NCBI GenBank assembly: GCA_003279855.1 | Contig: QCGO01000002.1 | Span: forward strand, 62,001-126,000 | DNA: 64,000 nucleotides | Direction of reading: 5' to 3' | Source: Prochlorococcus sp. AG-388-E21 | Lineage (GTDB): Bacteria > Cyanobacteriota > Cyanobacteriia > PCC-6307 > Cyanobiaceae | Part shown: positions 1-10,203 of the stretch, in pieces | How positions within the stretch are numbered: the stretch's first letter is position 1 | Layout: every line of letters starts with the position of its first letter | Made by a program: the position numbers and the translations under genes | The notes under the pieces: generated by a model | Database searches by the model: none | Told to the model about the DNA's origin: nothing | Seen by the model: only the letters and a program-made list of their open reading frames with translations

Positions 1-607
1 TACCAGCGAAATCAAAGTTAGTTGCGTAATTGATATTGACAATATTCCAAAAGCTATTAGATTTGTCGGTGAAAAATTTAAATTATCTGAAAAACAAATA
101 TTTATTAATCCAGTAATTGCCAGAGAGGATCAGCCTGAGGTAAGAGGAATTGCATTAGACAAAAATCAAGTTCAAGTTAGCATTCGGAACCTACCTGACA
201 AACCTGGGGTGGCAGCTTCAATATGTTTAGCTCTCGCAGAGAATAATATAATTTTTGATACTATTGTTCAATCTGAAAAGTTAACATCTTTCAAAACCAA
301 AGACATAAGTTTTACCATGAACAAGCAAGATAGAGAAAGAGCTAATACAATTTTCCACTCTTTAACAAAAAAATTAGCAGGATCATTTATCGAAGATGGA
401 CCAGCGATAGCTAAAGTAAGTACAGTGGGAGCTGGAATGGCATTTAAGGTTGGAACAGCTGGGAAAATATTTAGAGCACTTGCTAATAAAAGTATTAATA
501 TTGAAATGATTGCTACAAGTGAAATAAGAACTTCTTGTATAGTATTAGAACAAGACTGCGACCAAGCAGTAAATGCAATTCATTCTTATTTCGAATTAGA
601 TAAATAA
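1..607 (+). CDS. lysC: Aspartate kinase, C-terminal part (5' end outside window)
   Basis: Open in frame 2 from the left edge to the stop at 605-607, so only about 201 C-terminal residues are present. They form regulatory ACT domains: a segment with VSCVIDIDNIPKAI, one with VQVSIRNLPDKPGVAASI, and a last one with AKVSTVGAGMAFKVGTAGKI and NIEMIATSEIRTSCIV. The last pair is the classic lysine/threonine-sensing signature of aspartokinase. The enzyme phosphorylates aspartate, the first step toward lysine, threonine and methionine. The catalytic domain lies upstream of the window. The asd and dapA genes of the same pathway are about 6-8 kb downstream on the other strand. An ATG at 209 is internal to the protein and is not the true start. 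Confidence 0.93.
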   Translation, partial: TSEIKVSCVIDIDNIPKAIRFVGEKFKLSEKQIFINPVIAREDQPEVRGIALDKNQVQVSIRNLPDKPGVAASICLALAENNIIFDTIVQSEKLTSFKTKDISFTMNKQDRERANTIFHSLTKKLAGSFIEDGPAIAKVSTVGAGMAFKVGTAGKIFRALANKSINIEMIATSEIRTSCIVLEQDCDQAVNAIHSYFELDK

Positions 608-615
608 ATAATCAA

Positions 616-2655
616 CTAACTATTTCTAGATAATTTTTGCCTGAGTTTCTTAATTCTATCTCTAAGATTTGCTGCCTCTTCAAAATTTAATTCTTTTGCT
701 GCATCTTTCATTTTATTTTCTAACTTATCAATTAAACTTGGCATTTCATCCAGAAGGCATTGATTATCTTTCGCATTTAAAATGTCGTCTGTTTTATTAC
801 TAACAATATTTATCAAATCTTTAGAAAATCCTCCAGTATCTAATTTTCTAGAAAGCTCTAAAAAAGATAAAATAGAATTCTCTATTTTCTTACCTGCAGG
901 TTTTGGAGTAATACCATTGATCTGATTATATTTTTTTTGGATAGTTCTTCTTCTATCAGTTTCAGATATCGCTCTTTTCATTGATTGGGTAAAGTTATCT
1001 GCATAAAGCAAAGCTACTCCCTCAACATGTCTTGCCGCTCTACCAATAGTTTGAATTAGGGAACGCTCTGCTCTCAAAAATCCCTCTTTATCCGCATCTA
1101 AAATAGCAACTAAAGAAACTTCAGGCAGATCAAGTCCTTCCCTTAGCAAATTAACTCCAACTAATACATCATATTCACCCAATCTAAGATCTTGAATAAT
1201 CTCTATCCTTTCAATTGAATGAATTTCAGAATGCAAATATCTCACTCTAACTTTATTATCCGATAAAAAATCTGTAAGATCTTCTGCCATTCTTTTTGTA
1301 AGAGTAGTAACAAGTACTCTTTGGTTCTTTTTAGCTCTAACTCTTATTTCTGATAAAAGATCATCTATTTGTCCATCACTAGGTCTTACATCAATAATGG
1401 GATCTAAAACGCCTGTCGGTCTAATAACTTGTTCAATAAAATTGCCTTCGCATTGATCCAACTCCCATTGACCAGGAGTGGCACTAATAAATAATGTTTG
1501 TCTGGATTTTTCCCAAAATTCTTCACACTTTAAAGGTCTATTATCTGCAGCACTCGGCAAGCGAAAACCATGATCTATTAATACCTTTTTCCTAGCTTGA
1601 TCTCCGTTATACATTGCATGTAATTGCGGACATGTTACGTGACTTTCATCGACTACTAATAACCAATCTTTTGGGAAGTAATCTATTAAACATTCCGGAG
1701 GAGTTCCTTCTTCTCTACCAGCTAAATGACGTGCATAATTTTCAACACCATTACAGTATCCAACTTCTCTAAGCATTTCCAAATCATATTTTGTGCGTTG
1801 TTCTAAACGCTGCGCCTCCAACAACTTTCCTTCATAGGCAAATTTATCGAGTTGTTCTTTTAATTCACTTCTAATAGCACTAATTGCAGCCTCTAGCCTC
1901 TCTTTTGGAGTAACAAAATGCTTCGCTGGGTAAACACTCACTTGATCTAGACTCTCAAGAATCTCCCCAGTTAATGGATCAACAAATCTAATAGCCTCAA
2001 TCTCATCACCAAATAATTCAATTCTTATCAATCTATCTTCATAAGCTGGTCCAATTTCTAATACATCTCCCTTAATTCTAAATCTGCCTCTATTTATTTC
2101 TACATCGTTTCTTGTATATTGATTATCCACAAGTGCTCTTAATGAAGAACGTAGATCTATAGATTCACCAACAACAAATTTAACAGCAGCTTTTAAATAT
2201 TCACTAGGTATTCCTAAACCATAAATACAACTAATTGATGCAACAACAATAACATCTTTCCTCTCAAATAATGATCTAGTAGCCGAATGCCTAAGCATAT
2301 CAATTTCTTCATTGATTGAAGCAGTTTTTGCTATGTATGTATCACTTACAGGAACATAAGCTTCAGGCTGATAATAATCATAGTAAGAAATAAAGTATTC
2401 AACGGCATTTTTAGGGAAAAATTGCCTTAATTCATTACATAATTGAGCTGCTAAAGTTTTATTATGAGCGAGAATCAATGCTGGTCTTCCAGTTTGCTCA
2501 ATTACATTAGCAATAGTAAAAGTTTTCCCAGTTCCAGTTGCACCCAAAAGAGTCTGAAACTCTTTACCACTATTAACTCCTTGCACTAACTTTTTAATGG
2601 CTTTAGGTTGATCACCATTTGGTTCATAAGGTGCTTGAAGCTTATAGTTGCTCAT
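616..2655 (-). CDS. uvrB: Excinuclease ABC subunit B
   Basis: A 679-residue protein of normal UvrB length. Visible features are Walker A GATGTGKT (residues 38-45), the beta-hairpin region with [12 protein letters not shown] near residue 92, the DESH helicase motif near 336, the helicase motif [23 protein letters not shown], and a C-terminal UVR domain ([14 protein letters not shown]) that contacts UvrC. It is the damage-verifying, DNA-loading helicase of nucleotide excision repair. The gene is convergent with lysC (8 bases apart) and lies 28 bases downstream of the DUF561 gene, so those two may be co-transcribed. Confidence 0.98.
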   Translation of the reverse strand: MSNYKLQAPYEPNGDQPKAIKKLVQGVNSGKEFQTLLGATGTGKTFTIANVIEQTGRPALILAHNKTLAAQLCNELRQFFPKNAVEYFISYYDYYQPEAYVPVSDTYIAKTASINEEIDMLRHSATRSLFERKDVIVVASISCIYGLGIPSEYLKAAVKFVVGESIDLRSSLRALVDNQYTRNDVEINRGRFRIKGDVLEIGPAYEDRLIRIELFGDEIEAIRFVDPLTGEILESLDQVSVYPAKHFVTPKERLEAAISAIRSELKEQLDKFAYEGKLLEAQRLEQRTKYDLEMLREVGYCNGVENYARHLAGREEGTPPECLIDYFPKDWLLVVDESHVTCPQLHAMYNGDQARKKVLIDHGFRLPSAADNRPLKCEEFWEKSRQTLFISATPGQWELDQCEGNFIEQVIRPTGVLDPIIDVRPSDGQIDDLLSEIRVRAKKNQRVLVTTLTKRMAEDLTDFLSDNKVRVRYLHSEIHSIERIEIIQDLRLGEYDVLVGVNLLREGLDLPEVSLVAILDADKEGFLRAERSLIQTIGRAARHVEGVALLYADNFTQSMKRAISETDRRRTIQKKYNQINGITPKPAGKKIENSILSFLELSRKLDTGGFSKDLINIVSNKTDDILNAKDNQCLLDEMPSLIDKLENKMKDAAKELNFEEAANLRDRIKKLRQKLSRNS

Positions 2656-2683
2656 TTAGCTAATAGCTTGACATTTATTTATA

Positions 2684-3493
2684 TTAAGAAATTTTTTCTT
2701 TAATCATTGAATTTTTCAAAGATTCTTTTATGCCTCTAACAACAGCTATCATTGATAATAAATTATTTGATTTATTAACTACAGATCCAACTCCAACTGC
2801 GGAAGCTCCACATGATACCGCCAAAGGACAAGTTACCTCGCTTAAGCCTGAAGCACTCATAATAGGAATATTAATAGATTGTTTCTCAAATTCCTTAAAT
2901 ATTGCATATGTAGCGGCCAATGTAGGGACTGACTTTTCTAACAAGCCTTGAATTCCTGAACTATATGGATTAGCGTTTTTACCTCCTTCAGTTTGAATAA
3001 TATCAGCACCCTCAAAAACTAATTTTATTGCAAGATCAACTTGCCTATCAATAGGCAAAGTATGAGGAACCGTAACAGATAGAGGAATATTAGGTAAAAA
3101 ATCTTTTGTTTCTTTTGTAAGATTTAAAATTTTCTCTTCCGAGAAAGTAATACCTTTATCGTAAAAAGTATCGTAATTACCTATTTCTATTAAAGAAGCA
3201 CCTGCCTTTACTGAATTTATAAATAATTTAGGATCTACGGAACTTACGCAAATTGGTAATGATGATATCTCAATTGCAGATTCAACTAATTCTGGTTTAC
3301 AAGCTATGTCAATTAAATCAGCTCCGCCAATAGAAGCTGCTTCTGAAATTTTCTTAACAGATTGGGTCTCAAAATTACTTAATCCTGAAATAACTTTGAG
3401 TAAAGATTTACTGCTTAGCTCTTCTTGAATTTTTTGTGGCAAAAGATTAATCAGACTCATAGATTTGATGAATTTATTACCTGATTGTGACAT
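2684..3493 (-). CDS. Ycf23/DUF561-family TIM-barrel protein
   Basis: A 269-residue protein with the look of a TIM barrel: alternating beta/alpha segments with KVISGLSNF near the start, IEIGNYD, GADIIQTEGG, IPIMSASGLSEVT and GASAVGVGSVV, the last resembling a phosphate-binding loop. I recognise it as the DUF561 family found in cyanobacteria and plastids (Ycf23). Its biochemical function is not established. A second ATG 11 codons in (MSLINLLPQ) is an alternative start. It is divergent from tilS (52 bases between starts) and upstream of uvrB on the same strand. Confidence 0.8.
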   Translation of the reverse strand: MSQSGNKFIKSMSLINLLPQKIQEELSSKSLLKVISGLSNFETQSVKKISEAASIGGADLIDIACKPELVESAIEISSLPICVSSVDPKLFINSVKAGASLIEIGNYDTFYDKGITFSEEKILNLTKETKDFLPNIPLSVTVPHTLPIDRQVDLAIKLVFEGADIIQTEGGKNANPYSSGIQGLLEKSVPTLAATYAIFKEFEKQSINIPIMSASGLSEVTCPLAVSCGASAVGVGSVVNKSNNLLSMIAVVRGIKESLKNSMIKEKIS

Positions 3494-3545
3494 TGTTTTA
3501 TTAAAACAGTGAATTTTTTAAAAAATATTATCTGAGTTAAACAAT

Positions 3546-4556
3546 ATGTCTAATAAAAATTCAACGCAAAAAAATTGGACATCCTGGCACCACATTCTAC
3601 ACAAGGAAATTTTAGGCAATAAAACATTAATTCCCGATGGAGCAAATCTATTAATAGCAGTTTCAGGAGGACAAGATTCAATGGCTTTATTGAACCTAAT
3701 CAACGATATGAAAAAGAAACATAATTGGGTTGTAAATGTTTGGCATGGAGATCATCAATGGCATGAAAAATCTGAAAAATATGCACTTGAATTAAAAAGT
3801 TACTGTAATAAAAAAAATATTACATTTTTTTCTGATCAAGGTGATAAAAAAACTATTTCTTCTGAAGAAAAAGCGCGAGATTGGAGATATAAGAAATTAA
3901 GTGAAAGGGCAAATCAATTATTTGTTGCGAACCAGAAAGAAATCGATATTTACTTATTAACGGGTCATACGAACACAGATAATGCAGAAACATTTTTATT
4001 AAATTTAGCTAGAGGAAGCAATTATGCAGGACTAAGCTATATCGACAAAAAACGATTACTTGAAGATCACATTTATTTAATAAGACCATTATTAATATTC
4101 AGTAGAGAGGACACCAAGAAATTTTGCCAGCTTCAAAACATTCCTATTTGGGAAGACCCGACTAACTACGATCTAACAATAAAAAGGAATTTAGTCAGGG
4201 GGAAAATTATTCCTATTTTAGAAAATATATATCCTGGTTGTTCCAAGAGGATAAATAGTTTTGCAGAAAAAATGAGCAATTATAAAAATGAGCAAAATGA
4301 CCTAAGTAAGCTTGCTTTCCTTTCTTGTGAAGATGAAACTGGTGTAAAGAGAGAATTATTAAATAGCTTATGCATTGAAGCAAGATGTACTATTTTAAAT
4401 ACTTTTCTCAGGAAGGATTGTAGAAAACAATTAAGCTCAAAGAATATAACTCATTTAGCCTCTTCAATTTTTGAAAAAGATAGAGGCCAAATAAATTTAC
4501 CAGATGGATTACAGATTATTTGGAATAAGGACTATATAAATCTAGAAAAAAACTAG
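3546..4556 (+). CDS. tilS: tRNA(Ile)-lysidine synthase
   Basis: A 336-residue N-type ATP pyrophosphatase with the PP-loop SGGQDS at residues 40-45, HGDHQWHE, and LLTGHTNTDNAETFLLNLARGS, which are TilS motifs. The enzyme adds lysine to C34 of the CAU-anticodon tRNA-Ile so that it reads AUA, an essential step in AT-rich genomes where AUA is common. It is short compared with proteins carrying the full C-terminal TilS domain, as is common in cyanobacteria. Its stop overlaps the stop of the convergent RNase J gene by 4 bases. Confidence 0.95.
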   Translation: MSNKNSTQKNWTSWHHILHKEILGNKTLIPDGANLLIAVSGGQDSMALLNLINDMKKKHNWVVNVWHGDHQWHEKSEKYALELKSYCNKKNITFFSDQGDKKTISSEEKARDWRYKKLSERANQLFVANQKEIDIYLLTGHTNTDNAETFLLNLARGSNYAGLSYIDKKRLLEDHIYLIRPLLIFSREDTKKFCQLQNIPIWEDPTNYDLTIKRNLVRGKIIPILENIYPGCSKRINSFAEKMSNYKNEQNDLSKLAFLSCEDETGVKRELLNSLCIEARCTILNTFLRKDCRKQLSSKNITHLASSIFEKDRGQINLPDGLQIIWNKDYINLEKN

Positions 4557-6553
4557 GATGATATTGCAGATCTCCTTCTTCTAGTTCTACCTGCAGGTGC
4601 CTCCTCTACCTTAGCTACTGGAGACTTAACTGAGTCTTTTACAGATTGATTATTCTTTCCTTGATTTATATTTTTAGTAGATAGATTATTTTTATAATTA
4701 TTTTGATTGCGGTTTATATTTTTATTTACATTTGGATAATGTTTATTTTTTGGATGCTGATTTTGCTCATTAACTATTTGAGGTTTATAGGCTCGGGTTC
4801 CGCTTGGTGCAGGTTGAGCTAAACATAAAATTAAAGGCTCTACTTGTAATTCTCTTCGCATCCTTCTAGTTAAACCATTTTCAATCTCTCTTTGGACCCC
4901 AATCCAATCAACTTCAAAACTGTTGGGACTTGTTTGTCTTGATAATTGTTTCCAGCGGTTTTCCAATACCCAATTTATCTCCCTTTCGGTCCACATTGAC
5001 ATTTTTCTTGGATCAGCTGATATTACGACCCCTCTCAAACTTACTCTTGGTGGAGCGACCATATTACCATCTGTGCTTATAGGAGCTAAAACAGTAACTA
5101 TTCCATCATCTGCTAACTGCTGTCTCTCTTTTAATGCTCTTGCATCTACTACACAAGTTCTCGTATTATCCAACATTTCAATTCCAGACTTTACTGGATC
5201 TCCTTGAATCATTGAATCAGATCTAAGCTCAATAGTATCTCCATTATCAAGGATGAGTATATTATTAGGATCTACGCCCATCGATTCAGCGGTTTTACCG
5301 TGAAGAACTTGCATTCTATATTCACCATGTACGGGGACAAAAAACTTTGGTTTAATTAACGCAAGCATCAATCTTTGATCATCTCTACATCCATGGCCAG
5401 AAACATGTATTCCATGTTCTTTACCGTAAATAACATTAGCACCCAATTTAATTAATCTATCAATACTGTGAACAACAGAAATTGTATTTCCAGGAATTGG
5501 GCTGGAAGAAAAAATAACTGTATCAGTAGTTTTAAGTTTAACGTGAGGATGTTCATCTCTTCCAATCCTACTTAATGCAGCCATTACCTCTCCTTGGCTA
5601 CCTGTCATTAAGAGTAAGGTTTCTCTATCTGGTAAATCTCTTATACTTTTAATCGGAAAAAAGAGATCATCAGGACATTTGATATAACCTAATTCACGAC
5701 ATTTTCCGACAACATTTAGCATTGAACGTCCCATTAATCCAATTTTACGTCCATGCTTCATTGCTAATTGAATCACCATAGCAACTCTGTGAGTTGAACT
5801 CGCAAAAGTGGTAAGCATCACTCTACCTTTGGCTTCAGATATTATTCGATCTAAATTTGGAAAAACAGAAATTTCTGAAGGAACAAAACCCTTTACTTCA
5901 GAATTTGTAGAGTCTGAGAGTAAACAAAGAACACCCTTCTCTCCATAAAATGCCATTCTTTCAATATCAGCATGTTTGTTATCAGGTGGCAGATGATCAA
6001 ATTTAAAGTCTCCAGTAAAGAAAACAACACCTACTGGAGTAGTTAGTGCTAAAGAAAAACTGTCGCCAATTGAGTGAGTATTACGTATAAATTCTAATGA
6101 AAAATGCTGGCCAAGTCTGACAACTTGCCTTGGTTCTATAGTCTGCGTTGTTGTCCTATCAGCCACTCCTGCTTCTTCCATTTTTCCTTTAAGCATTGAG
6201 ATTGCTAAAGGTGGGCCATAAATCACGGGAATATTAAATTTCTTTAAATGATGAGAAATTCCACCAATATGGTCTTCGTGACCATGAGTTACTATCATTC
6301 CACGAAATCTATTTAAGTTAGCTTGCAAATAGGATGTATCAGGCATAACAACATTCACACCGTGCATGCCATCACTTGGAAAAGCGAGTCCCCCATCTAT
6401 TAAAATGATGTCATCTTGGTATTCAAAAACACATGTGTTTTTGCCTATTTCATGAAGACCCCCTAGTGGAATAATTTTTAAAGCAGGTTCATTTGATCTT
6501 TTTGATTGAGATAAGGTTTGATTATTATTTGATTTGATTTGATTTGAGTTCAT
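4553..6553 (-). CDS. rnj: Ribonuclease J
   Basis: A 666-residue metallo-beta-lactamase/beta-CASP nuclease. The zinc motif HGHEDH is at residues 90-95, followed by GDFKFDH, LLSDSTN, VHGHEGEY-type metal/beta-CASP segments (FVPVHGEYRM) and a C-terminal RNase J domain ending near residue 590. The family makes 5'-to-3' exonucleolytic and endonucleolytic RNA cuts in turnover and rRNA maturation. Two parts are unusual. The first 22 residues are Asn/Ser/Gln-rich and encoded partly by a pentanucleotide repeat. The last ~70 residues are an Asn/Lys-rich, probably disordered linker ending in RTRRRRSAISS. The stop overlaps that of tilS by 4 bases. Confidence 0.96.
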   Translation of the reverse strand: MNSNQIKSNNNQTLSQSKRSNEPALKIIPLGGLHEIGKNTCVFEYQDDIILIDGGLAFPSDGMHGVNVVMPDTSYLQANLNRFRGMIVTHGHEDHIGGISHHLKKFNIPVIYGPPLAISMLKGKMEEAGVADRTTTQTIEPRQVVRLGQHFSLEFIRNTHSIGDSFSLALTTPVGVVFFTGDFKFDHLPPDNKHADIERMAFYGEKGVLCLLSDSTNSEVKGFVPSEISVFPNLDRIISEAKGRVMLTTFASSTHRVAMVIQLAMKHGRKIGLMGRSMLNVVGKCRELGYIKCPDDLFFPIKSIRDLPDRETLLLMTGSQGEVMAALSRIGRDEHPHVKLKTTDTVIFSSSPIPGNTISVVHSIDRLIKLGANVIYGKEHGIHVSGHGCRDDQRLMLALIKPKFFVPVHGEYRMQVLHGKTAESMGVDPNNILILDNGDTIELRSDSMIQGDPVKSGIEMLDNTRTCVVDARALKERQQLADDGIVTVLAPISTDGNMVAPPRVSLRGVVISADPRKMSMWTEREINWVLENRWKQLSRQTSPNSFEVDWIGVQREIENGLTRRMRRELQVEPLILCLAQPAPSGTRAYKPQIVNEQNQHPKNKHYPNVNKNINRNQNNYKNNLSTKNINQGKNNQSVKDSVKSPVAKVEEAPAGRTRRRRSAISS
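6528..6547 (-). repeat. Pentanucleotide microsatellite (TCAAA)x4 in the 5' end of rnj
   Basis: Four perfect copies of TTTGA on the + strand, reading TCAAA in the sense of rnj, lie from the second to the ninth codon (encoding SNQIKSN-type residues). The unit is not a multiple of three, so gain or loss of a copy would shift the reading frame of rnj. Confidence 0.85.
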
Positions 6554-6629
6554 AGTAAAAGTATTTTAACAAGCAAAAAATGTTGTAATTAAAGTCAAAG
6601 TAACTTTATTAAAGCGTTAAAAAAAGTAT

Positions 6630-7538
6630 TTACAAAGACAGATTTTGAATTATCTGAAGTAAGCTTTCTCTCTTTTCTTTAATAAGAGGCGTTAATGGAT
6701 TCCTAGGAGAACCGACTTTCCAGCCTTGTAGTTCTAAGGCTGCTTTAATTGGAATTGGGTTTGTGGTTTCAAAGAGTGCCTTGAAAAGTGGTTGCAGTTT
6801 TTCATGAATATCAAGAGCAATAGATATTTCACCTTTTTGAAATGATTCAATCATTATTTTTAGCTGCAACCCAACAATGTGACTCGCAACGCTTACTACA
6901 CCAACAGCACCAACAGATAACATAGGAAGCAATAAAGAATCATCGCCACTATATATTGAAAGTTTAGAGCCGCACGCTGCCCTTAACTCTGTTACTTCCT
7001 CTATTCTACCGCTTGCTGCTTTAATACTGAGAATATTTGGGAAATCCATAAGTTTATTTACAGTGGTGGGCAATAAATTGCAACCAGTTCTTCCAGGGAT
7101 GTTATATAACATTAAAGGTAAATCACTAGCTGCATTAGCGATAGAACTAAAGTGTTTATAAAGACCTTCTTGAGGAGGCTTATTGTAGTAAGGGACAACA
7201 ACTAAAGCCCCATCGGCTCCAAATTTATAAGCTTTTTGGGTAGCTTCTATAGCCTCACTGGTACAGTTACTACCTGTACCAACAATCACTTTAGACCTTG
7301 GCTTTAAAGAACCTTTTATTGCAACAAACAAATTATGTTGTTCAGTCCATGTAAGAGTTGGAGACTCTCCTGTGGTCCCACAAAGCACAATTCCATTAGA
7401 GCCATTTTCACAAAGGTAATTAGAAAGTTTAATAGCTAATTCATAATCAACCTCGCCATTGTCTTTAAATGGAGTAACCATTGCTGTCAAAATTCTTCCG
7501 AATAATGGATTAGAAAATTTAGTATTGTTAGGAATCAT
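6630..7538 (-). CDS. dapA: 4-hydroxy-tetrahydrodipicolinate synthase
   Basis: A 302-residue class I aldolase. It has GTTGESPTL (54-62), the catalytic Tyr145 in YNIPGRTG, and the Schiff-base Lys173 in SIKAASGR. It condenses pyruvate with aspartate semialdehyde at the entry to lysine and diaminopimelate synthesis. It follows asd with a 4-base overlap, so the enzyme making its substrate is translated from the same message. Length is normal for the family. Confidence 0.97.
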   Translation of the reverse strand: MIPNNTKFSNPLFGRILTAMVTPFKDNGEVDYELAIKLSNYLCENGSNGIVLCGTTGESPTLTWTEQHNLFVAIKGSLKPRSKVIVGTGSNCTSEAIEATQKAYKFGADGALVVVPYYNKPPQEGLYKHFSSIANAASDLPLMLYNIPGRTGCNLLPTTVNKLMDFPNILSIKAASGRIEEVTELRAACGSKLSIYSGDDSLLLPMLSVGAVGVVSVASHIVGLQLKIMIESFQKGEISIALDIHEKLQPLFKALFETTNPIPIKAALELQGWKVGSPRNPLTPLIKEKRESLLQIIQNLSL

Positions 7539-8566
7539 TTTTTTGCAATTAATAATTCAGCTATTTGAACAGCATTAAGTGCTGCTCCTTTTCTTATTTG
7601 ATCTCCACATAACCATAATTCTAATCCATTAGGATTACTAATATCAGTTCTTATTCTTCCTACCGCAATATTATCTCTTCCCATTACATCATTTGGCATG
7701 GGGAACCTATTTTTTTCATAATCTTGAATTATTTCTAAACCTTTAGCTTTTTTCAATTGATTAATGGCACAAGAAGGTTTGATAACATCATCAAATTCAA
7801 TATTAACTGATTCAGAATGGGCTCTAAGAACTGGAACTCGAACACATGTTGAAGAAAGTTTTAAATCAGTAATATTTAGTATTTTGCGAGTTTCATTGGT
7901 CATTTTCATCTCTTCTTCGCAGTAATTATTTGAAAGCATTGGTGAATTATGTAGAAAGAGATTAAATGCTAAGGAATATGGTAAGACTTGACTTTCTTTC
8001 GGATCTCCCTGCAAATATTTTTTAGTTAAAAACTGTAATTCCTCCATTGCTAATTGCCCAGCTCCACTCACCGATTGATAAGTTGAAACGATTACTCTTT
8101 TAATCGGAGAAATTTTATTCAAAGGAGCTAAAACTAGAGTCAGTAATATTGTTGTGCAATTCGGATTAGCGATAACACCATTATGCTTTAAAGCTTCACA
8201 AGCATTTACTTCCGGAACAATAAGAGGAACATTATTTTCTAATCTGAATGCACTTGAGTTATCAATTAGTACAGCATTTTGATCTTTAACTGTAGATAAC
8301 CATTGTTTTGAAATACTTCCACCTGCGGAAGCAAGAACTAAATCAACATTCAAAAACTCTTTTTTGGAAGCTTTTTTAGTAATAATTTCTTCTCCTTTCC
8401 ATTTGACTATTTTTCCTTCTGACCGCTGAGATGAAAGCAAAACTAATTCTGAGATAGGAAAATCTCTTTCTTCAAGAATTTTAAGTAGTTCAGATCCAAC
8501 AGCACCTGAAGAGCCTAAAACAGCTACTTTTAATGGTCTATTTGGCAGAAAAGGAGAATTTCTCAC
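7535..8566 (-). CDS. asd: Aspartate-semialdehyde dehydrogenase
   Basis: A 343-residue protein with an N-terminal NADP-binding segment ([15 protein letters not shown], 14-28), the substrate motif SSAFR (104-108) and the catalytic Cys137 in NPNCTT. It reduces aspartyl phosphate to aspartate semialdehyde, the branch point for lysine, threonine and methionine. The ATG at 8564-8566 faces tig across a 126-base divergent promoter region. It overlaps dapA by 4 bases. Confidence 0.97.
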   Translation of the reverse strand: MRNSPFLPNRPLKVAVLGSSGAVGSELLKILEERDFPISELVLLSSQRSEGKIVKWKGEEIITKKASKKEFLNVDLVLASAGGSISKQWLSTVKDQNAVLIDNSSAFRLENNVPLIVPEVNACEALKHNGVIANPNCTTILLTLVLAPLNKISPIKRVIVSTYQSVSGAGQLAMEELQFLTKKYLQGDPKESQVLPYSLAFNLFLHNSPMLSNNYCEEEMKMTNETRKILNITDLKLSSTCVRVPVLRAHSESVNIEFDDVIKPSCAINQLKKAKGLEIIQDYEKNRFPMPNDVMGRDNIAVGRIRTDISNPNGLELWLCGDQIRKGAALNAVQIAELLIAKK

Positions 8567-8692
8567 TATATAAATTAAAAAATTATGAAATTTAATATTT
8601 TTCTTACTGTATCAAAAAAGTTAACTTCAAGGAAATCACTTAATGTGGAATAATTAAGATTCTGCCTATTGTAATAATTTTAAAATTCAAAC

Positions 8693-10138
8693 ATGATTAA
8701 AGAAGAATTAATAGTAAAAACAACCGCACTACCCCAGAGTAGAGTTGCACTTGAATTAGAAATACCATCTAATACATGCAAATCATGCGTAAATGAGACA
8801 ATAAATTCAATTAGTCGTTCAGCCAAAATTCCTGGATTTAGGCTTGGCAAAATTCCAAAACAAGTATTAATACAACGAATCGGCATTACTCAACTACATG
8901 CATCTGCCCTAGAAAAAATAATTGATAAATCTTGGAACCAGGCTTTAAAGATGGAATCAATAGAGCCACTAAGTGAACCAGAATTAGTTGATGGATTTGA
9001 ATCAATACTAAAAATTTTTAATCCGGAAAAACCTTTAAAAATTACTCTACAAACTGATATTGCACCCGAATTAAAATTAAAAAAATCAAAAGGTCTATCA
9101 GTTGAGATTAAAAAAAGTAAGTTTGACCCCAAATCTATAGATGAAGCTTTAGAAAAATCAAGAAATCAATTAGCAAATATTATTCCAGTTAATAATAGGC
9201 CTGCTAAGTTAGGAGACATAGCGGTAGTTAGTTTCAAAGGTATTTACAAAGATTCCAAAAAAGAAATCGACGGGGGATCTAGTGATTCAATGGATCTTGA
9301 ATTAGAAAAGAACAAAATGATTCCAGGCTTCGTTGAAGGAATTGTAGGTATGAAAATTGATGATAATAAAACTCTTAATCTAAGATTTCCTGAAGACTAT
9401 TCTCATGAAGATTCCAGAGGTAAAGAAGCAATCTTTGAAGTAAGTTTAAAAGATCTTAAAGAAAAAGAATTGCCTGAACTTAATGATGATTTTGCAAAAC
9501 AATCTGGAAATAAAGATTCATTAAAAGAACTAAAAAAAGATATAGAAAAACAACTAAAGGACAATTTTGATAATACTCAAAAAAATTTAAAAATTGAAGC
9601 TTTAATGGATGCACTATCCAAAGAGTTAGATGCTGAGATTCCAAAAGCAATGATTGATATTGAAGTTAGAAATAATATTGAACAAACAGCGCAAAGATTT
9701 GCTCAACAAGGCATGGATATTAAATCAACGTTTACTCCAGAATTAGTGAAATCTTTAGCAGAATCAACTCGTCCTCAAGCTGAAAAAAATGTTCAAAGAA
9801 ATTTAGCTTTAAAAGCATTATCAGAAAGAGAAAAAATCACAGTCGAGGATAAAGAAATAGATCAGAAAATGAAGAAATATGAAGATGAAATTTCTAAATC
9901 ACCAAAACAAATTGACATTCAGAAATTAAAAGATGTAGTTCGTAACGATCTCCTACAAGAAAAGTTAATCACTTGGCTTGAAGAAAATTCAACAGTAAAA
10001 GAAATAAATGAAAAAGCAGCAAAAACAGCCACAAAAACAACCAAAAAAACAACCACAAAAACAACCACAAAAACAACTACAAAAAAAGGAGTTAAAACTA
10101 AAAGTAAACCCAAGGTAAGTAAAAAAGAAAAAAATTAA
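8693..10138 (+). CDS. tig: Trigger factor (ribosome-associated chaperone and peptidyl-prolyl isomerase)
   Basis: A 481-residue protein with the three trigger-factor parts. The N-terminal ribosome-binding domain carries the signature PGFRLGKIPK (residues 46-55). An FKBP-like PPIase domain follows at about 165-255 (GDIAVVSFKG, GFVEGIVGM), then an alpha-helical C-terminal chaperone domain. After the family's usual end comes a Lys/Thr tract (residues 444-465) and a Lys-rich end, KPKVSKKEKN. It heads the tig-clpP-clpX series, a common bacterial arrangement for protein quality control. It is divergent from asd; a TG-TAATAA element at about 8670-8677 could be its -10. Confidence 0.96.
   Translation: MIKEELIVKTTALPQSRVALELEIPSNTCKSCVNETINSISRSAKIPGFRLGKIPKQVLIQRIGITQLHASALEKIIDKSWNQALKMESIEPLSEPELVDGFESILKIFNPEKPLKITLQTDIAPELKLKKSKGLSVEIKKSKFDPKSIDEALEKSRNQLANIIPVNNRPAKLGDIAVVSFKGIYKDSKKEIDGGSSDSMDLELEKNKMIPGFVEGIVGMKIDDNKTLNLRFPEDYSHEDSRGKEAIFEVSLKDLKEKELPELNDDFAKQSGNKDSLKELKKDIEKQLKDNFDNTQKNLKIEALMDALSKELDAEIPKAMIDIEVRNNIEQTAQRFAQQGMDIKSTFTPELVKSLAESTRPQAEKNVQRNLALKALSEREKITVEDKEIDQKMKKYEDEISKSPKQIDIQKLKDVVRNDLLQEKLITWLEENSTVKEINEKAAKTATKTTKKTTTKTTTKTTTKKGVKTKSKPKVSKKEKN
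10022..10087 (+). repeat. Low-complexity 12-base repeat encoding a Lys/Thr tract in tig
   Basis: Degenerate tandem copies of ACAAAAACAACC in frame, read as KTTT-like units (residues 444-465 of trigger factor). Units are multiples of three, so changes in copy number keep the frame. On the reverse strand this gives a Val/Phe-rich open frame, an artefact. Confidence 0.85.
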
Positions 10139-10203
10139 TTTATAAAAAATTTAACTATTCAGCAAAAAAACCCTTAAATTAGATAAAGAAAGAGACTAAC
10201 TAA

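Noticed and set aside
9919-10113. Reverse-strand ORF rich in Val/Phe that looks like a membrane helix protein
   Set aside because: It is the antisense reading of the Lys/Thr repeat in tig; the apparent hydrophobic helix comes only from complementing ACA/AAA codons.
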